Part shown: positions 1 to 9,600 of the stretch, one piece after another
Position numbering within the stretch: the stretch's first letter is position 1
Layout of the letters: the number at the start of each line of letters is the position of its first letter
DNA from: Rhodopseudomonas rhenobacensis
Lineage (GTDB): Bacteria; Pseudomonadota; Alphaproteobacteria; Rhizobiales; Xanthobacteraceae
Direction: 5' to 3'
Length of the DNA stretch: 64,000 bases
Assembly (NCBI RefSeq): GCF_014203125.1
Contig: NZ_JACHIH010000029.1
Coordinates: forward strand, 1-64,000
The notes under the pieces: generated by a model
Told to the model about the DNA's origin: nothing
Seen by the model: only the letters and a program-made list of their open reading frames with translations
Database searches by the model: none
Translations under genes and position numbers: made by a program

Positions 1-16
1 CGGGCGTCATCGCCGC

Positions 17-48
17 GCGCGTTGGCCGGTGGCCACCGGCCAACGCGC
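17..48. repeat. 32-bp perfect palindrome
   Basis: All 16 base pairs match, with the centre at GGCC 31-34 and outer arms GCGCGTTGGCCGGTG/CACCGGCCAACGCGC. No T-run follows on either strand, so it is not a textbook intrinsic terminator. It could end a gene lying left of the window or act as an extruded or regulatory dyad. Confidence 0.7.
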
Positions 49-144
49 TAAGCCGCTTCCATCGCACATTTTGCTCAATGGGCAGATACAAGGGGCGAGG
101 CACGGCGCCCGCCGCGGGCATGCACGCCCGCCGGCCGGCAATAG

Positions 145-190
145 CCCCTCACCCCACCCCTCTCCCCGCAAGAGCGGGGCGAGGGAGCGC
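145..190. repeat. Dispersed 'CCCTCACCCC...GCGAGGGAGCGC' repeat (family E)
   Basis: The stretch has a CCCTCACCCC run, then CTCTCCCCGC, a short spacer and GCGGGGCGAGGGAGCGC, so it folds into a hairpin. The same sequence recurs at 37500-37545. It is an intergenic palindromic repeat placed just upstream of the gene that starts at 231. Confidence 0.6.
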
Positions 191-230
191 TCTGCCGTTG
201 CCGCGGCGCCCGACTCCCATGGCGGCTTAG

Positions 231-1322
231 GTGGGAAAGCTCTCGGATCGACATCCCGTCATCACCCGTCGCGATGTTCTGGAAGGCGTCGCAGCGGGTT
301 TGTCGCTCGCCGCCATTCCGGCGATGGCTCGGGCGCAGCCAGTAACAACCACCTCCCCCAAGCAACGCCCCGCCGGCGACTATGCCGCCGACGCGCCGAT
401 CTCGATCGAGGTCAACGCCCGGCCGTTGGCGTCGTTCGACACCCGCGACCGCTCGCATGTGCGGTTCGGCGCGCTGGAGTTTCGCAGCGGGCTGATCCTC
501 ACCTCGCCGTTCCGCGGCTTCGGCGGCTTGTCGGCGCTGCGGCTCGACAAGGCCGGCGAGCGTTTCGTCGCGATCAGCGACAAGGCGACCTGGTTCACCG
601 GGCGCATCGTCTATGACGGCCGGCAGATGGCGCGGCTCGCCGAGGTCGAGGCCGCGCCGATGCTCGGCGCCGACGGCCGGCCGATCACCGCACGCGGCTG
701 GTACGACAGCGAGTCGCTGGCGCTCGATAACGGCATCGGCTATGTCGGCCTCGAGCGCGTGCATCAGATCCTGAAATTCGATTTTGGCCGCGATGGGCTC
801 CGCGCCAAGGGCGAACTGCTGCCGACGCCGGCGGGCTTGCGCAAGCTACCGAGCAACAAGGGCGTGGAGTCCTTGGTCCTTGTCCCGAAGGGCCAGCCGC
901 TCGCCGGCACGCTGATCGCGATTTCGGAGCGCGGGCTCGACGCCGACGGCCACATCATTGGCTTCTTGATCGGCGGCAAAACCCCCGGGACGTTCGCGGT
1001 GCGCCGCCGCGACGATTTCGACATCAGCGACGCGACGCTGCTGCCCTCCGGCGAATTGCTGCTGCTGGAGCGGAAGTTTTCGCTGCTGAACGGGGTCGGC
1101 ATCCGCGTCCGGCGCGTCGATCTCACCGGGCTCGCGCCCGGCGCGGTGATCGATGGCCCGTCGATTTTCGACGCCGATCTCGGCCACGAGATCGACAATA
1201 TGGAAGGGCTCGACCTGCATCGCGACGCCGCCGGCGATCTGGTGCTGACCATGGTGTCGGACGACAATTTCTCGATGATCCAACGCACGCTGCTGCTGCA
1301 GTTCACGCTGCTCGACGAATAG
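231..1322 (+). CDS. Esterase-like activity of phytase family protein, Tat-exported
   Basis: The 363-residue protein resembles the 'esterase-like activity of phytase' family, beta-propeller proteins of poorly defined hydrolytic activity. The N-terminus TRRDVLEG followed by a hydrophobic segment (GVAAGLSLAAIPAMARAQ) looks like a twin-arginine signal peptide with cleavage after ARA, so the protein is probably periplasmic. The body has blocks typical of the family, such as FRGFGGLSALRL near residue 90, SNKGVESLVLVP near 205 and EIDNMEGLDLH near 320. The start is GTG, chosen because it places the Tat motif at the right distance; no strong ribosome binding site is visible. It converges with the hybrid kinase gene downstream, leaving 27 bp. 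The substrate is unknown. Confidence 0.75.
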   Translation: MGKLSDRHPVITRRDVLEGVAAGLSLAAIPAMARAQPVTTTSPKQRPAGDYAADAPISIEVNARPLASFDTRDRSHVRFGALEFRSGLILTSPFRGFGGLSALRLDKAGERFVAISDKATWFTGRIVYDGRQMARLAEVEAAPMLGADGRPITARGWYDSESLALDNGIGYVGLERVHQILKFDFGRDGLRAKGELLPTPAGLRKLPSNKGVESLVLVPKGQPLAGTLIAISERGLDADGHIIGFLIGGKTPGTFAVRRRDDFDISDATLLPSGELLLLERKFSLLNGVGIRVRRVDLTGLAPGAVIDGPSIFDADLGHEIDNMEGLDLHRDAAGDLVLTMVSDDNFSMIQRTLLLQFTLLDE

Positions 1323-1349
1323 CCGTCGCCTCGCCGCCCACCGCTGACG

Positions 1350-4300
1350 TTACGCCTGCTTGCGGTCGAGCTCGGCGGTTGCGCTCAGCGCCAGCCGGAC
1401 CATGCGGGCGAGCTCGGTGCGGCGATACGGCTTGGTGAGCAGCAGAATGTCCGGGTCGAGCCGGTTGTTGTGGATCACGGCATTTTCCGAATAGCCCGAG
1501 GTGTACAGCACCTTGAGCTGCGGATGCCGCTTCGCCATCTCGACCGCGAGCTGCACGCCGTTCATCTTGCCGGGCATCACGATGTCGGTGAACAAGAGAT
1601 CGAACGACGCGCCCTCGGCGCTGAGCGCCAGCGCCGCCGCGGCGTTCGGCGCCGACAAGGTGGTGTAGCCGAGCCTCTTCAGTTGGGCGATCACGTAGTT
1701 GCGCACCATGGCGTCGTCTTCGACGATCAGGATGGTCTCGTCGCCGCCGAGCTCCTCGACGACGTCGACGGCCGGCGTCGCGACCTGCTGCGGCTCGGAC
1801 TTGGCGCGCGGCAGGTAGATGCGGAACGTGGTGCCGTGGCCGACCTCGCTGTACAGCGTGATGTGGCCGCCGGACTGCTTGATGAAGCCGTACACCATGC
1901 TCAGCCCGAGGCCGGTGCCCTTGCCGACCTCCTTGGTGGTGAAGAACGGATCGAACACCCGGCCGCGAATCGTCTCCGGAATGCCGCAGCCGGAATCGCT
2001 CACCGTGATCATCACATAGGGCCCCGGCTCGCCCTCGGCGTAGCGCCGGACGTAGTCCTCGTCGAGCACCACATTGGTGGTCTCCAGCGTCAGGGTCCCG
2101 CCGTCCGGCATCGCGTCGCGGGCGTTGACCGCCAGATTGACCAGCGCTGCGTCGAGCTGGCCGCGATCGATGAAGATCGGCCACAGCCCCTCTTGCAGCA
2201 CTTCGCGGATTTCGATCTGTTCGCCGAGCGTCGGCCGCAACAGGTTCTGCAACTCGGTGAGCAGCGCATTGGCGTCGGTTTCGCACGGCTGCAGCGGCTG
2301 CTTGCGCGCGAACGCCAGCAGATGCCGCGTCAGTTCCGCGCCGCGGTCGGCGGCCTCGGAGATCAGCTTGGTGATCGCCGCGCATTCCGGCCGGTCGGCG
2401 ACCGCGGAGCTGAGAATGTCGATGGTGCCGGTGATCACCGTCAGCATGTTGTTGAAGTCGTGGGCGATGCCGCCGGTCAATTGACCGATCGACTCCATCT
2501 TCTGGGCCTGCCGCAGCTGCTGCTCGGCGATGGTTTTCTCGGTGAGGTCGCGCATGAAGGCGTTCACCACATAGCCCTTGTCGCGCAACAGCGCGGTCAG
2601 CGCCACTTCGATCTGGATCGCGGTGCCGTCGCGGCGGATCGCTTCGGTTTCGATCCGATAGCCGGTGCCGCCGAGGTCGACCGAGTCGATGAATTTCTGG
2701 TAGCTGTTCTTGTTTTCGCCGATCTGGTCCGGCGAGAAGATGAGCAAGCCGATATTGGTGCCGAGCGCTTCGTCCCGCGACCAGCCGAACAGCGTCTCGG
2801 CGTGCGGACTCCATTCCGTAATCGATCCGCCGGGATCGATCTGCACGAAGGCGTCGAGCGCGGTGTCGATGATGGCACGCGCCATCCGCTCGCTTTCGCG
2901 CAGTTCGTCCTGGGCCTTCTTGGTCAGCGTGACGTCGTGATAGACCATCACCGCCCCTTGCAGCACGCCGGTCTCGCTGCGGATCGGACGGCCGTTGGCC
3001 ACCAGGTAGGATTTGCGCTCGGACGCCAACGGCCGCACCACGAACTCGAAGTTGTCGATGGTCTCGCCGCGAAACGCCCGCACCAGCGGCGATTGCTCCA
3101 TCGGCAGCGGCGTGACGCCGTCGGAATAGAACCGCTCGAACGTCCGCACCGCGTTGACGTTGCCGACGTCGGTCGGGCTGCCGAACAGCTTGCGGGCGGC
3201 GAGGTTGGTGAGGATGACGTGGCCGTCGGCGCCGGCGATCAGCACCGGGTCCACCATGTTGTTGAGCGTGTTGTTGAGCACCTCGGCGATCCGGCTGCGC
3301 TCGGCCATCTGTTCGCTGAGCTCGGCGGTCTTGCGCTGCGATTCCGCCGTCATCCGCACGAAGGCGTCCGCCAGCACGCCGATCTCGCCGCTGCCGCTGT
3401 TCGGAGAGATCGCGATCATCTCGCCGCGGGAGAATCCTTCGACCGCCTTGGTGATCTGCACCAGTGGCTTGGTGAGCGAGCGCGCCACCGCCACCGCCAG
3501 CAGGATCGCGCAGAGGATCGCGGCGCCGCCGCCGATCAGCGTCGAATTGCTGACGGCGGTCTGCACGCTCATCAACGTGGCGTAGGGAAAGGTCTCGATC
3601 ACGGCGACCCGCGGGCCGCCGGCGAGCTGCACCCATTGCCAGCCGACGCCGAAGCTTCCGCCGTTGCGGTCTTCCATCACCCGAGGTCGCGCGTCGGATT
3701 CGTGCAGCGCGGTTGCGAATTCCGGGAAATCGTCCTCGATCCGATAGCGCTTGCCGAGATCGAAGCCGAATTCCTTGGCGGGGTCGGGGTTCACCAGGTA
3801 GTCGCCGGTGTCGTTGACCATATAGACCAGACCCCTGGCGCCGCCGCTGGAGCGGATCTCGGCGATCGCCGGCCGCAGATCGACGTTGATGACGATGACG
3901 CCGAACAGCGTGCCGTCGGAATCATGCATCGGCGCCACCGCACGCAGCGTCGGGACCAGCGGAATCTCCAGGCCGCTGACCTTCTTGTTGAGTTCGACCC
4001 GCGAGATGTGAACCTGGTTCGGCGCCAGCTTGGTGCCTTCGATGAAGTAATCGCGATCGCCGCGCCGCGACAACTCGTTGGCCGGCACGTTGCGGATCGC
4101 CCCGTTGGGACCGGAGCGGTCGACGCGGACCACTTCCATGCCGCCGTCGGCGACGCCGATCAGGCGCATCTGGGCGTAGGCCGGCTTGCTGTTCATTTCC
4201 GTCGCGAAGCGGCCCGCGGTTCGTTCTTTCCATTCGCGCTCGAAAACCGCGGCGTCGTCGCCGGGCCGATTGCGCAGCTGCGCCCGGATCAGCGCGCCGG

Positions 4301-4508
4301 AGGTTTGCGCAATGGCGACGTCGGTCCGCGCGCTGCGCAGCGAGGCATCGAGCAACATCGCGGTGAGACGTGCGTGGGTCTGAATGCGGTCCAGCGCGCG
4401 CGGCAGGATCAGCGACATCACGCTGTGATAAGTCAGCACGCCGAGCGCAATGGTGGTGACGAGCACCAGCGCAACCATGGCCAGCGCCATGCGGGTGGAC
4501 AATTTCAT
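1350..4508 (-). CDS. Hybrid sensor histidine kinase/response regulator (Cache-HAMP-PAS-PAS-HisKA-HATPase-REC)
   Basis: This 1052-residue membrane kinase has a transmembrane helix at about residues 7-30, a periplasmic double-Cache-like sensor to about 315, a second helix near 325-345, HAMP, two PAS domains (about 410-640), and a HisKA box GGIAHDFNNML with the phospho-acceptor His at 683. The HATPase domain carries the N, G1 (DSGCGIP) and G2 (GTGLGLS) boxes. A C-terminal receiver has the phospho-acceptor Asp at 975 in FTDIVMPG. The start at 4508 (MKLSTRM) begins the first helix directly; an upstream in-frame ATG at 4538 would add 10 residues. No partner regulator is adjacent, so phosphoryl flow is probably internal and then to an unlinked histidine phosphotransfer protein. 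The ligand is unknown; Cache folds usually bind small metabolites. Confidence 0.9.
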   Translation of the reverse strand: MKLSTRMALAMVALVLVTTIALGVLTYHSVMSLILPRALDRIQTHARLTAMLLDASLRSARTDVAIAQTSGALIRAQLRNRPGDDAAVFEREWKERTAGRFATEMNSKPAYAQMRLIGVADGGMEVVRVDRSGPNGAIRNVPANELSRRGDRDYFIEGTKLAPNQVHISRVELNKKVSGLEIPLVPTLRAVAPMHDSDGTLFGVIVINVDLRPAIAEIRSSGGARGLVYMVNDTGDYLVNPDPAKEFGFDLGKRYRIEDDFPEFATALHESDARPRVMEDRNGGSFGVGWQWVQLAGGPRVAVIETFPYATLMSVQTAVSNSTLIGGGAAILCAILLAVAVARSLTKPLVQITKAVEGFSRGEMIAISPNSGSGEIGVLADAFVRMTAESQRKTAELSEQMAERSRIAEVLNNTLNNMVDPVLIAGADGHVILTNLAARKLFGSPTDVGNVNAVRTFERFYSDGVTPLPMEQSPLVRAFRGETIDNFEFVVRPLASERKSYLVANGRPIRSETGVLQGAVMVYHDVTLTKKAQDELRESERMARAIIDTALDAFVQIDPGGSITEWSPHAETLFGWSRDEALGTNIGLLIFSPDQIGENKNSYQKFIDSVDLGGTGYRIETEAIRRDGTAIQIEVALTALLRDKGYVVNAFMRDLTEKTIAEQQLRQAQKMESIGQLTGGIAHDFNNMLTVITGTIDILSSAVADRPECAAITKLISEAADRGAELTRHLLAFARKQPLQPCETDANALLTELQNLLRPTLGEQIEIREVLQEGLWPIFIDRGQLDAALVNLAVNARDAMPDGGTLTLETTNVVLDEDYVRRYAEGEPGPYVMITVSDSGCGIPETIRGRVFDPFFTTKEVGKGTGLGLSMVYGFIKQSGGHITLYSEVGHGTTFRIYLPRAKSEPQQVATPAVDVVEELGGDETILIVEDDAMVRNYVIAQLKRLGYTTLSAPNAAAALALSAEGASFDLLFTDIVMPGKMNGVQLAVEMAKRHPQLKVLYTSGYSENAVIHNNRLDPDILLLTKPYRRTELARMVRLALSATAELDRKQA

Positions 4509-4684
4509 GGCTGCGCCCTGCGCGTTTTGTCCGAACACCGCCGACGCGCCTCGACCTCGGCAAACTACGCGATTCGTGGCGTGAATACGGCAAAGATGCT
4601 ACCTCGTAGTAATACGAGGTCGTTCCCGCTGGTATCAGCCTCGCCTGGGTCGCGCCGCGCGGAAAGGTTATTGCAGGACAGCAA

Positions 4685-4712
4685 AACGGCCGGATCTCGC
4701 GATCCGGCCGTT
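4685..4712 (-). terminator. Intrinsic terminator of rpmB
   Basis: A perfect 12-bp stem (AACGGCCGGATC with its complement) closes a 4-nt loop, and on the minus strand it is followed by TTTT. It lies 50 bp past the rpmB stop codon and before the hybrid kinase gene, so it separates the two transcripts. Confidence 0.85.
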
Positions 4713-4762
4713 GCACGTTGTTTGGCAGAAAAGGCGTCCGCCGGCGGTGCCGGCGCGGAGGC

Positions 4763-5068
4763 TTAGGCCTGAGCGGCGAGCTCGGCGGTCAGCTTCTTCT
4801 TTTCGATCTGGCGCTTGATGTCGACCGCCTTCGGCGACAGCTCGGCCTCCTTGGCCTTGAGCAGGAAGCCGTCGAGGCCGCCGCGATGGTCGACCGACTT
4901 CAGCGCGTTGGTCGAGACCCGCAGCCGCACCGCGCGGCCGAGCGAGTCGGAGAGGAAGGTCACGTTGACCAGGTTCGGCAGAAACCGACGCTTGGTCTTG
5001 ATATTCGAGTGGCTGACCTTGTGGCCAACTTGCGCACCCTTAGCGGTCAGTTCGCAGCGCCGGGACAT
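4763..5068 (-). CDS. rpmB: 50S ribosomal protein L28
   Basis: The 101-residue protein starts [29 protein letters not shown], the L28 signature, and continues with the conserved [15 protein letters not shown] block. It belongs to the large ribosomal subunit. The extended C-terminal tail (about residues 70-101, Lys/Ala/Glu-rich) is usual in alphaproteobacteria. It is a single-gene transcript, with its own sigma-70-type promoter at 5150-5178 and a terminator at 4685-4712. The two-cysteine zinc form seen in some L28 proteins is not present. Confidence 0.95.
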   Translation of the reverse strand: MSRRCELTAKGAQVGHKVSHSNIKTKRRFLPNLVNVTFLSDSLGRAVRLRVSTNALKSVDHRGGLDGFLLKAKEAELSPKAVDIKRQIEKKKLTAELAAQA

Positions 5069-5149
5069 GGCGAAAATCCTCTGTCATCCCCGGATCGCCC
5101 ACAGGCGCGGCGGGGGTTGAAAAAACACGTCCATTTCAGGAACCGCGGA

Positions 5150-5178
5150 CGTATAGGGGGTGAGCCGTCCAGCGTCAA
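5150..5178 (-). promoter_or_regulatory. Sigma-70-type promoter of rpmB
   Basis: On the minus strand TTGACG (5173-5178) is separated by exactly 17 bp from TATACG (5150-5155), close to the alphaproteobacterial housekeeping consensus. It would give a leader of about 75 nt before the rpmB ATG. Confidence 0.7.
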
Positions 5179-5408
5179 GCGCAGAAGGCCGATCGGGCGA
5201 CGGCAATGACCCGGTTTCGGGTTCCCGCACGGCGCCGGGCGGCTTGAATTTTCCTCGCCGTTGCAATCATATAAACGACGTATTCGGTCCCGAATAAAGC
5301 TTTTCCGCACGCGCCGATTTCGGCGGCTGCGGGCGCCTTGACGTCGGCCGGCTCGGCGTTGGAGTTTTGGCCTATGGCGCATCATCTCGTCGCACAGGAT
5401 CCCACTTA

Positions 5409-6299
5409 GTGACCGGTTCGGCCGTGAGTTTACCCGTCGCGCTCGCAACCGCGGTGGCCTCCGCTGCGCGAGGCGCCGGCCGCTGCGGGCTGTTGTTGCT
5501 CGGCGTGCTGGCGATCGCGCCGTCCGACCCGGCGCATGCGCAGGGCAGCCTCGATGCGCGCTACGAGGCGACGCTGGCGGGAATTCCGGTCGGCAAAGGC
5601 GTGTGGCGGATCGATATCGGCGACGATCAATATACCGCCTCGGCCAGCGGCGGCTCGTCGGGGCTTTTGAAGGCGTTTGCCGGCGGTGACGGCACCGGCG
5701 CGTCGCAGGGCCGGGTGGTCAATAGCCAGCTGCAGCCGACCAATTACAGCGCCAGCACGACGACGTCGCGGAAATCGGAGTCGATCCGGATGACGCTGGC
5801 CGGTGGCGCGATCAAGGAATTTTCGATTCTGCCCGAGCCGCCGGTCGACGCCGACCGTATCCCGGTCACCGAGGCGCATCGCCGCGGCGTGTTCGATCCG
5901 ATGACCGGCTCGCTGGTGCGGGCCGCCGGCGCCGGCGATCCGCTCGCCGCGGACTCCTGCCGCACCACGACCGCGATCTTCGACGGCCGGATGCGCTACG
6001 ACCTGCGCTTGGAGTTCAAGCGGCTCGATACGGTCAAGGCCGAAAAGGGCTATCGCGGGCCGGCGCTGGTCTGCGCGATCTATTTCTCGCCGATCTCCGG
6101 CTACATCGCCGATCGCGCGGCGATCAAATATCTGGTGGCGCAGCGCGACATGGAGGTCTGGCTGGTGCCGATCGCCGGCACACGGATCCTGGTGCCGTTT
6201 CGCCTGAAGATTCCGACCCCGCTCGGCAATGCGGTGCTCGAGGCCACGCAATTCGTCACGGCGGCGACCGCGCCGCGGGCGGCCTCCAAGACCCAATAG
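5409..6299 (+). CDS. DUF3108 domain-containing exported protein
   Basis: The protein of about 296 residues has a signal peptide ending near AHAQ, followed by the DUF3108 fold: RYEATLAGIPVGKGVW near residue 45, a glycine-rich strand, and a C-terminal beta-rich part ending in the LKIPTPLGNAVLEAT block. DUF3108 proteins are periplasmic beta-sheet proteins of unknown function that are widespread in alphaproteobacteria. In this group the gene often sits upstream of rpmB in the opposite orientation, as here. The GTG at 5409 is preferred because it fits a normal signal peptide length; TTG at 5367 and GTG at 5424 are alternatives. Confidence 0.75.
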   Translation: MTGSAVSLPVALATAVASAARGAGRCGLLLLGVLAIAPSDPAHAQGSLDARYEATLAGIPVGKGVWRIDIGDDQYTASASGGSSGLLKAFAGGDGTGASQGRVVNSQLQPTNYSASTTTSRKSESIRMTLAGGAIKEFSILPEPPVDADRIPVTEAHRRGVFDPMTGSLVRAAGAGDPLAADSCRTTTAIFDGRMRYDLRLEFKRLDTVKAEKGYRGPALVCAIYFSPISGYIADRAAIKYLVAQRDMEVWLVPIAGTRILVPFRLKIPTPLGNAVLEATQFVTAATAPRAASKTQ

Positions 6300-6399
6300 C
6301 AGGCCAGATCGGTCGATCCGCGGCGCCCCCGGTATGAGTTTTGATTGGGCGTGGCGTCGCGGCGATCCTGCGGCGCAGTTGCTATCCCTGAGGAGCACG

Positions 6400-6668
6400 G
6401 AATCATGTTGACTCCCGACGCAATGGCGAATTCCGCACGGTTAAGACTTCGGCCGCGAGCGCGGCCGCGGCATCGTCACCCGTCACCCGATCTGGTATCG
6501 TTGACCGGAGAAAAACCGAGATATTGAGAGCCAGCCCTCCGCAGCGACGCGAGTCACCGATTCGGGCGCGATTCGTTCCGGACTCGTTCCAAAGCTTAAA
6601 ACTCGACCTGGCGGGCGTCGCATTGTGACACATCTTTGACGCGCCGCCCCCTCAATCACTCCGGAATC
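6400..6668. promoter_or_regulatory. Cluster of seven GANTC (CcrM-type) sites upstream of the helicase
   Basis: GANTC sites occur at 6400, 6410, 6551, 6559, 6570, 6581 and 6664, four of them within 35 bp. At this base composition one site per roughly 300 bp is expected. The 379-bp gap between the DUF3108 gene and the helicase contains no convincing gene; an inverted repeat CGGCCGC/GCGGCCG at 6450-6467 is also present. Confidence 0.5.
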
Positions 6669-6678
6669 ATCAATCCCC

Positions 6679-9600
6679 ATGGCATTTTCGACCTCAGGAT
6701 CAGCATTTGCGACCGACCACGCCCCCGGTGCCGGCGTCACCGCGGTGCTCGGTCCCACCAATACCGGCAAGACCCATCTGGCGATCGAGCGAATGCTGGC
6801 GCATTCCTCCGGCGTGATCGGCTTGCCGCTGCGGCTGTTGGCGCGCGAGGTCTACAACAAGATCGTCGACCGGGCGGGGCCGGACGCGGTGGCGCTGATC
6901 ACCGGCGAGGAGAAGATCAAGCCGCCGAAGCCGCGCTACTGGGTCTCCACCGTCGAGGCGATGCCGCGCGATCTCGACGTGTCGTTTCTGGCGGTCGACG
7001 AGATCCAGATCGCCGCCGATCTGGAGCGCGGTCATGTCTTCACCGATCGTATTCTGCACCGCCGCGGCCGCGACGAAACCCTGCTGCTCGGCGCCGCGAC
7101 GATGCGGCCGATCATCGAGCGGCTGCTGCCGGGCGCCAGCATCGTCACCCGGCCGCGGCTGTCGCAGCTGGAATTCGCCGGCGACCGCAAGATCACCCGG
7201 CAGCCCCGGCGCACCGCGATCGTGGCGTTCTCGGCCGATGAAGTTTACGCCATTGCCGAACTGATCCGCCGCCAGCACGGCGGCGCCGCGGTGGTGCTGG
7301 GGTCGCTGAGCCCGCGCACCCGCAACGCCCAGGTGGCGATGTATCAGTCCGGCGACGTCGACTATCTGGTGGCCACCGATGCGGTCGGCATGGGGCTCAA
7401 CCTCGACGTCGACCACGTCGCCTTCGCCTCCGACCGCAAATATGATGGTTATCAATTCCGCCGGCTGAACCCCTCGGAATTTGCCCAGATCGCCGGCCGC
7501 GCCGGCCGGGCGACCCGCAACGGCACCTTCGGCACCACCGGCCGCTGTGCGCCATTCGAGCCGGAATTGGTCAATGCGCTGCAGAATCATACCTTTGACA
7601 GCGTAAAAACCCTGCAATGGCGCAATTCGAGGTTGGATTTTTCCTCGCTCGGCGCGCTGCAGGTCTCGCTGTCGCTGACCCCCGGCCACGATGCGCTGAC
7701 CCGCGCGCCGATCGCCGAGGACCTGCGGGTGCTCGATCATGCCGCGCGCGACGGCGATGTTCGTGACATGGCCCATGGCGCTGCGGCCGTCGAACGTCTA
7801 TGGGACGCCTGCCAGATTCCGGATTATCGGAAGATCGCGCCGGCGGCGCACGCCGAGCTCGTGACGACGCTGTTCGGCTACTTGATGCGGAAAGGCAGAA
7901 TTCCGGATGCATGGTTTGCGACCCAGATCGCCCAGGCGGATCGAACCGATGGCGACATCGACACGTTGTCCGGACGGATCGCGCAGATCCGAACCTGGAC
8001 CTTCGTGGCCAATCGTCCGGACTGGCTGGCAGACCCCGAGCACTGGCAGGGCATCTCGCGAGACCTCGAAAATAAATTGTCCGATGCGCTCCACGAACGT
8101 CTAACAGAACGTTTCGTTGATCGCCGTACCAGTGTATTGATGCGCCGCCTGCGGGAAAACACGATGTTGAACACCGAAATTGGAAAGACCGGCGAAGTGA
8201 TCGTAGAGGGCCATGTGATTGGCCGTCTCGACGGATTCACCTTTGCGCCGGATGCCGCCGAGGCGGGCTCCGAGGCCAAGGCCTTGCAAGCCGCGGCGCT
8301 GAAGGCGCTGGCCGGCGAGATCGAACAGCGCGCCGAGAAGTTGGCCGCCGCGCCCGACGATCAGTTCGTGCTGGCCTCCGACGGCACCGTGCGCTGGACC
8401 GGCGACGCGGTCGCCAAGCTGGTGGCGGCCGACGACGCGCTGCATCCGCGGCTGCGCATCGTCGCCGACGATCGGCTGGCGGGCGCCGCCCGCGAGGCGG
8501 TGCAGACCCGGCTCGAGCTGTGGTTGAAGACCCATATCGAAAAACTGCTCGGCCCGTTGTTCGACCTCGCCAAGGCCGAGGACGTCACCGGCATCGCCCG
8601 CGGCATCGCATTCCAGCTGATCGAAGCGCTCGGCGTGCTGGAGCGCGCCAAGATCGCCGCCGAGATGAAGGACCTTGATCAGGCCTCGCGCGCGGTGCTG
8701 CGCAAATACGGCGTGCGGTTCGGCGCCTATCACATCTATCTGCCGTCGCTGCTGAAGCCCGCCGCGCGTTCGCTGGCGTCGCTGCTGTGGGCGCAGAAGC
8801 GCGACCACGTCGATCTGTCGGCGTTGTCCGGCGCGCAGCATCTGGCCGGAAGCGGTCGCACCTCGTTTCCGGTCGACAAGCAGCTCGACCGCGATGCCTA
8901 TCGCACGCTGGGCTACCGGCAATGCGGCGAGCGCGCGGTGCGCGTCGACATTCTGGAGCGGCTCGCCGATCTGATCCGCCCGGCGCTGTCGTGGCGCGAG
9001 ACCTCGCCCGGCGAAAAACCCGCCGGCGCCTTCGATGGCCGCGGCTTCATCGTGACGCAGGCGATGACCTCGCTGACCGGATCGGCCGGCGAAGACTTCG
9101 CCTCGATCCTGCGCGCGCTCGGCTACCGGATGGAAAAGAAGCCGCCGTTGCCGCCGGCACCGCCGAAGCCTGTCGCCGAGATCACGCCGGTTGAGGCGAC
9201 CGTCGTCGAGGCGGTCGCGACCGAGAGCCCGGCGGCCGCAGAGTCGACTGCCCCGGAAACAACCGAAACCCACATCACCGCGGCCGATGCGGCGATCGCC
9301 GATCCGCTGCACGCCGAGGCTGCAGATATCGGCGCCGCCGTACAGGAGGCCGTCACCGAGGCGCCGCCGCTCGACGCCGCGCTGACCGAAGCGCCCGCCG
9401 AAACGCCTGCCATCGAACAACCCGCCGCTGCGCCGGTCGAGGCGGCAAGCCCGGCCGTCGAAACTCCGGCCGAGGCCGCTGTCGAACAGCCCGCCGGCGA
9501 AGCCGCGCCGGCGGTCGACGCTGCGTCGAGCGAAGCCGTTGTTAGCGAAGCCGTTGCCAGCGAGGCTCCCGCCGAGGAAGTCGTCGCCAGCGAACCGATT

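Noticed and set aside
1470-4766. 1098-codon open frame opposite the first hybrid kinase
   Set aside because: It mirrors a well-supported kinase with all catalytic motifs. The translation has His/Arg/Asp-rich shadow composition and no domain; long antisense frames are normal at this GC content.
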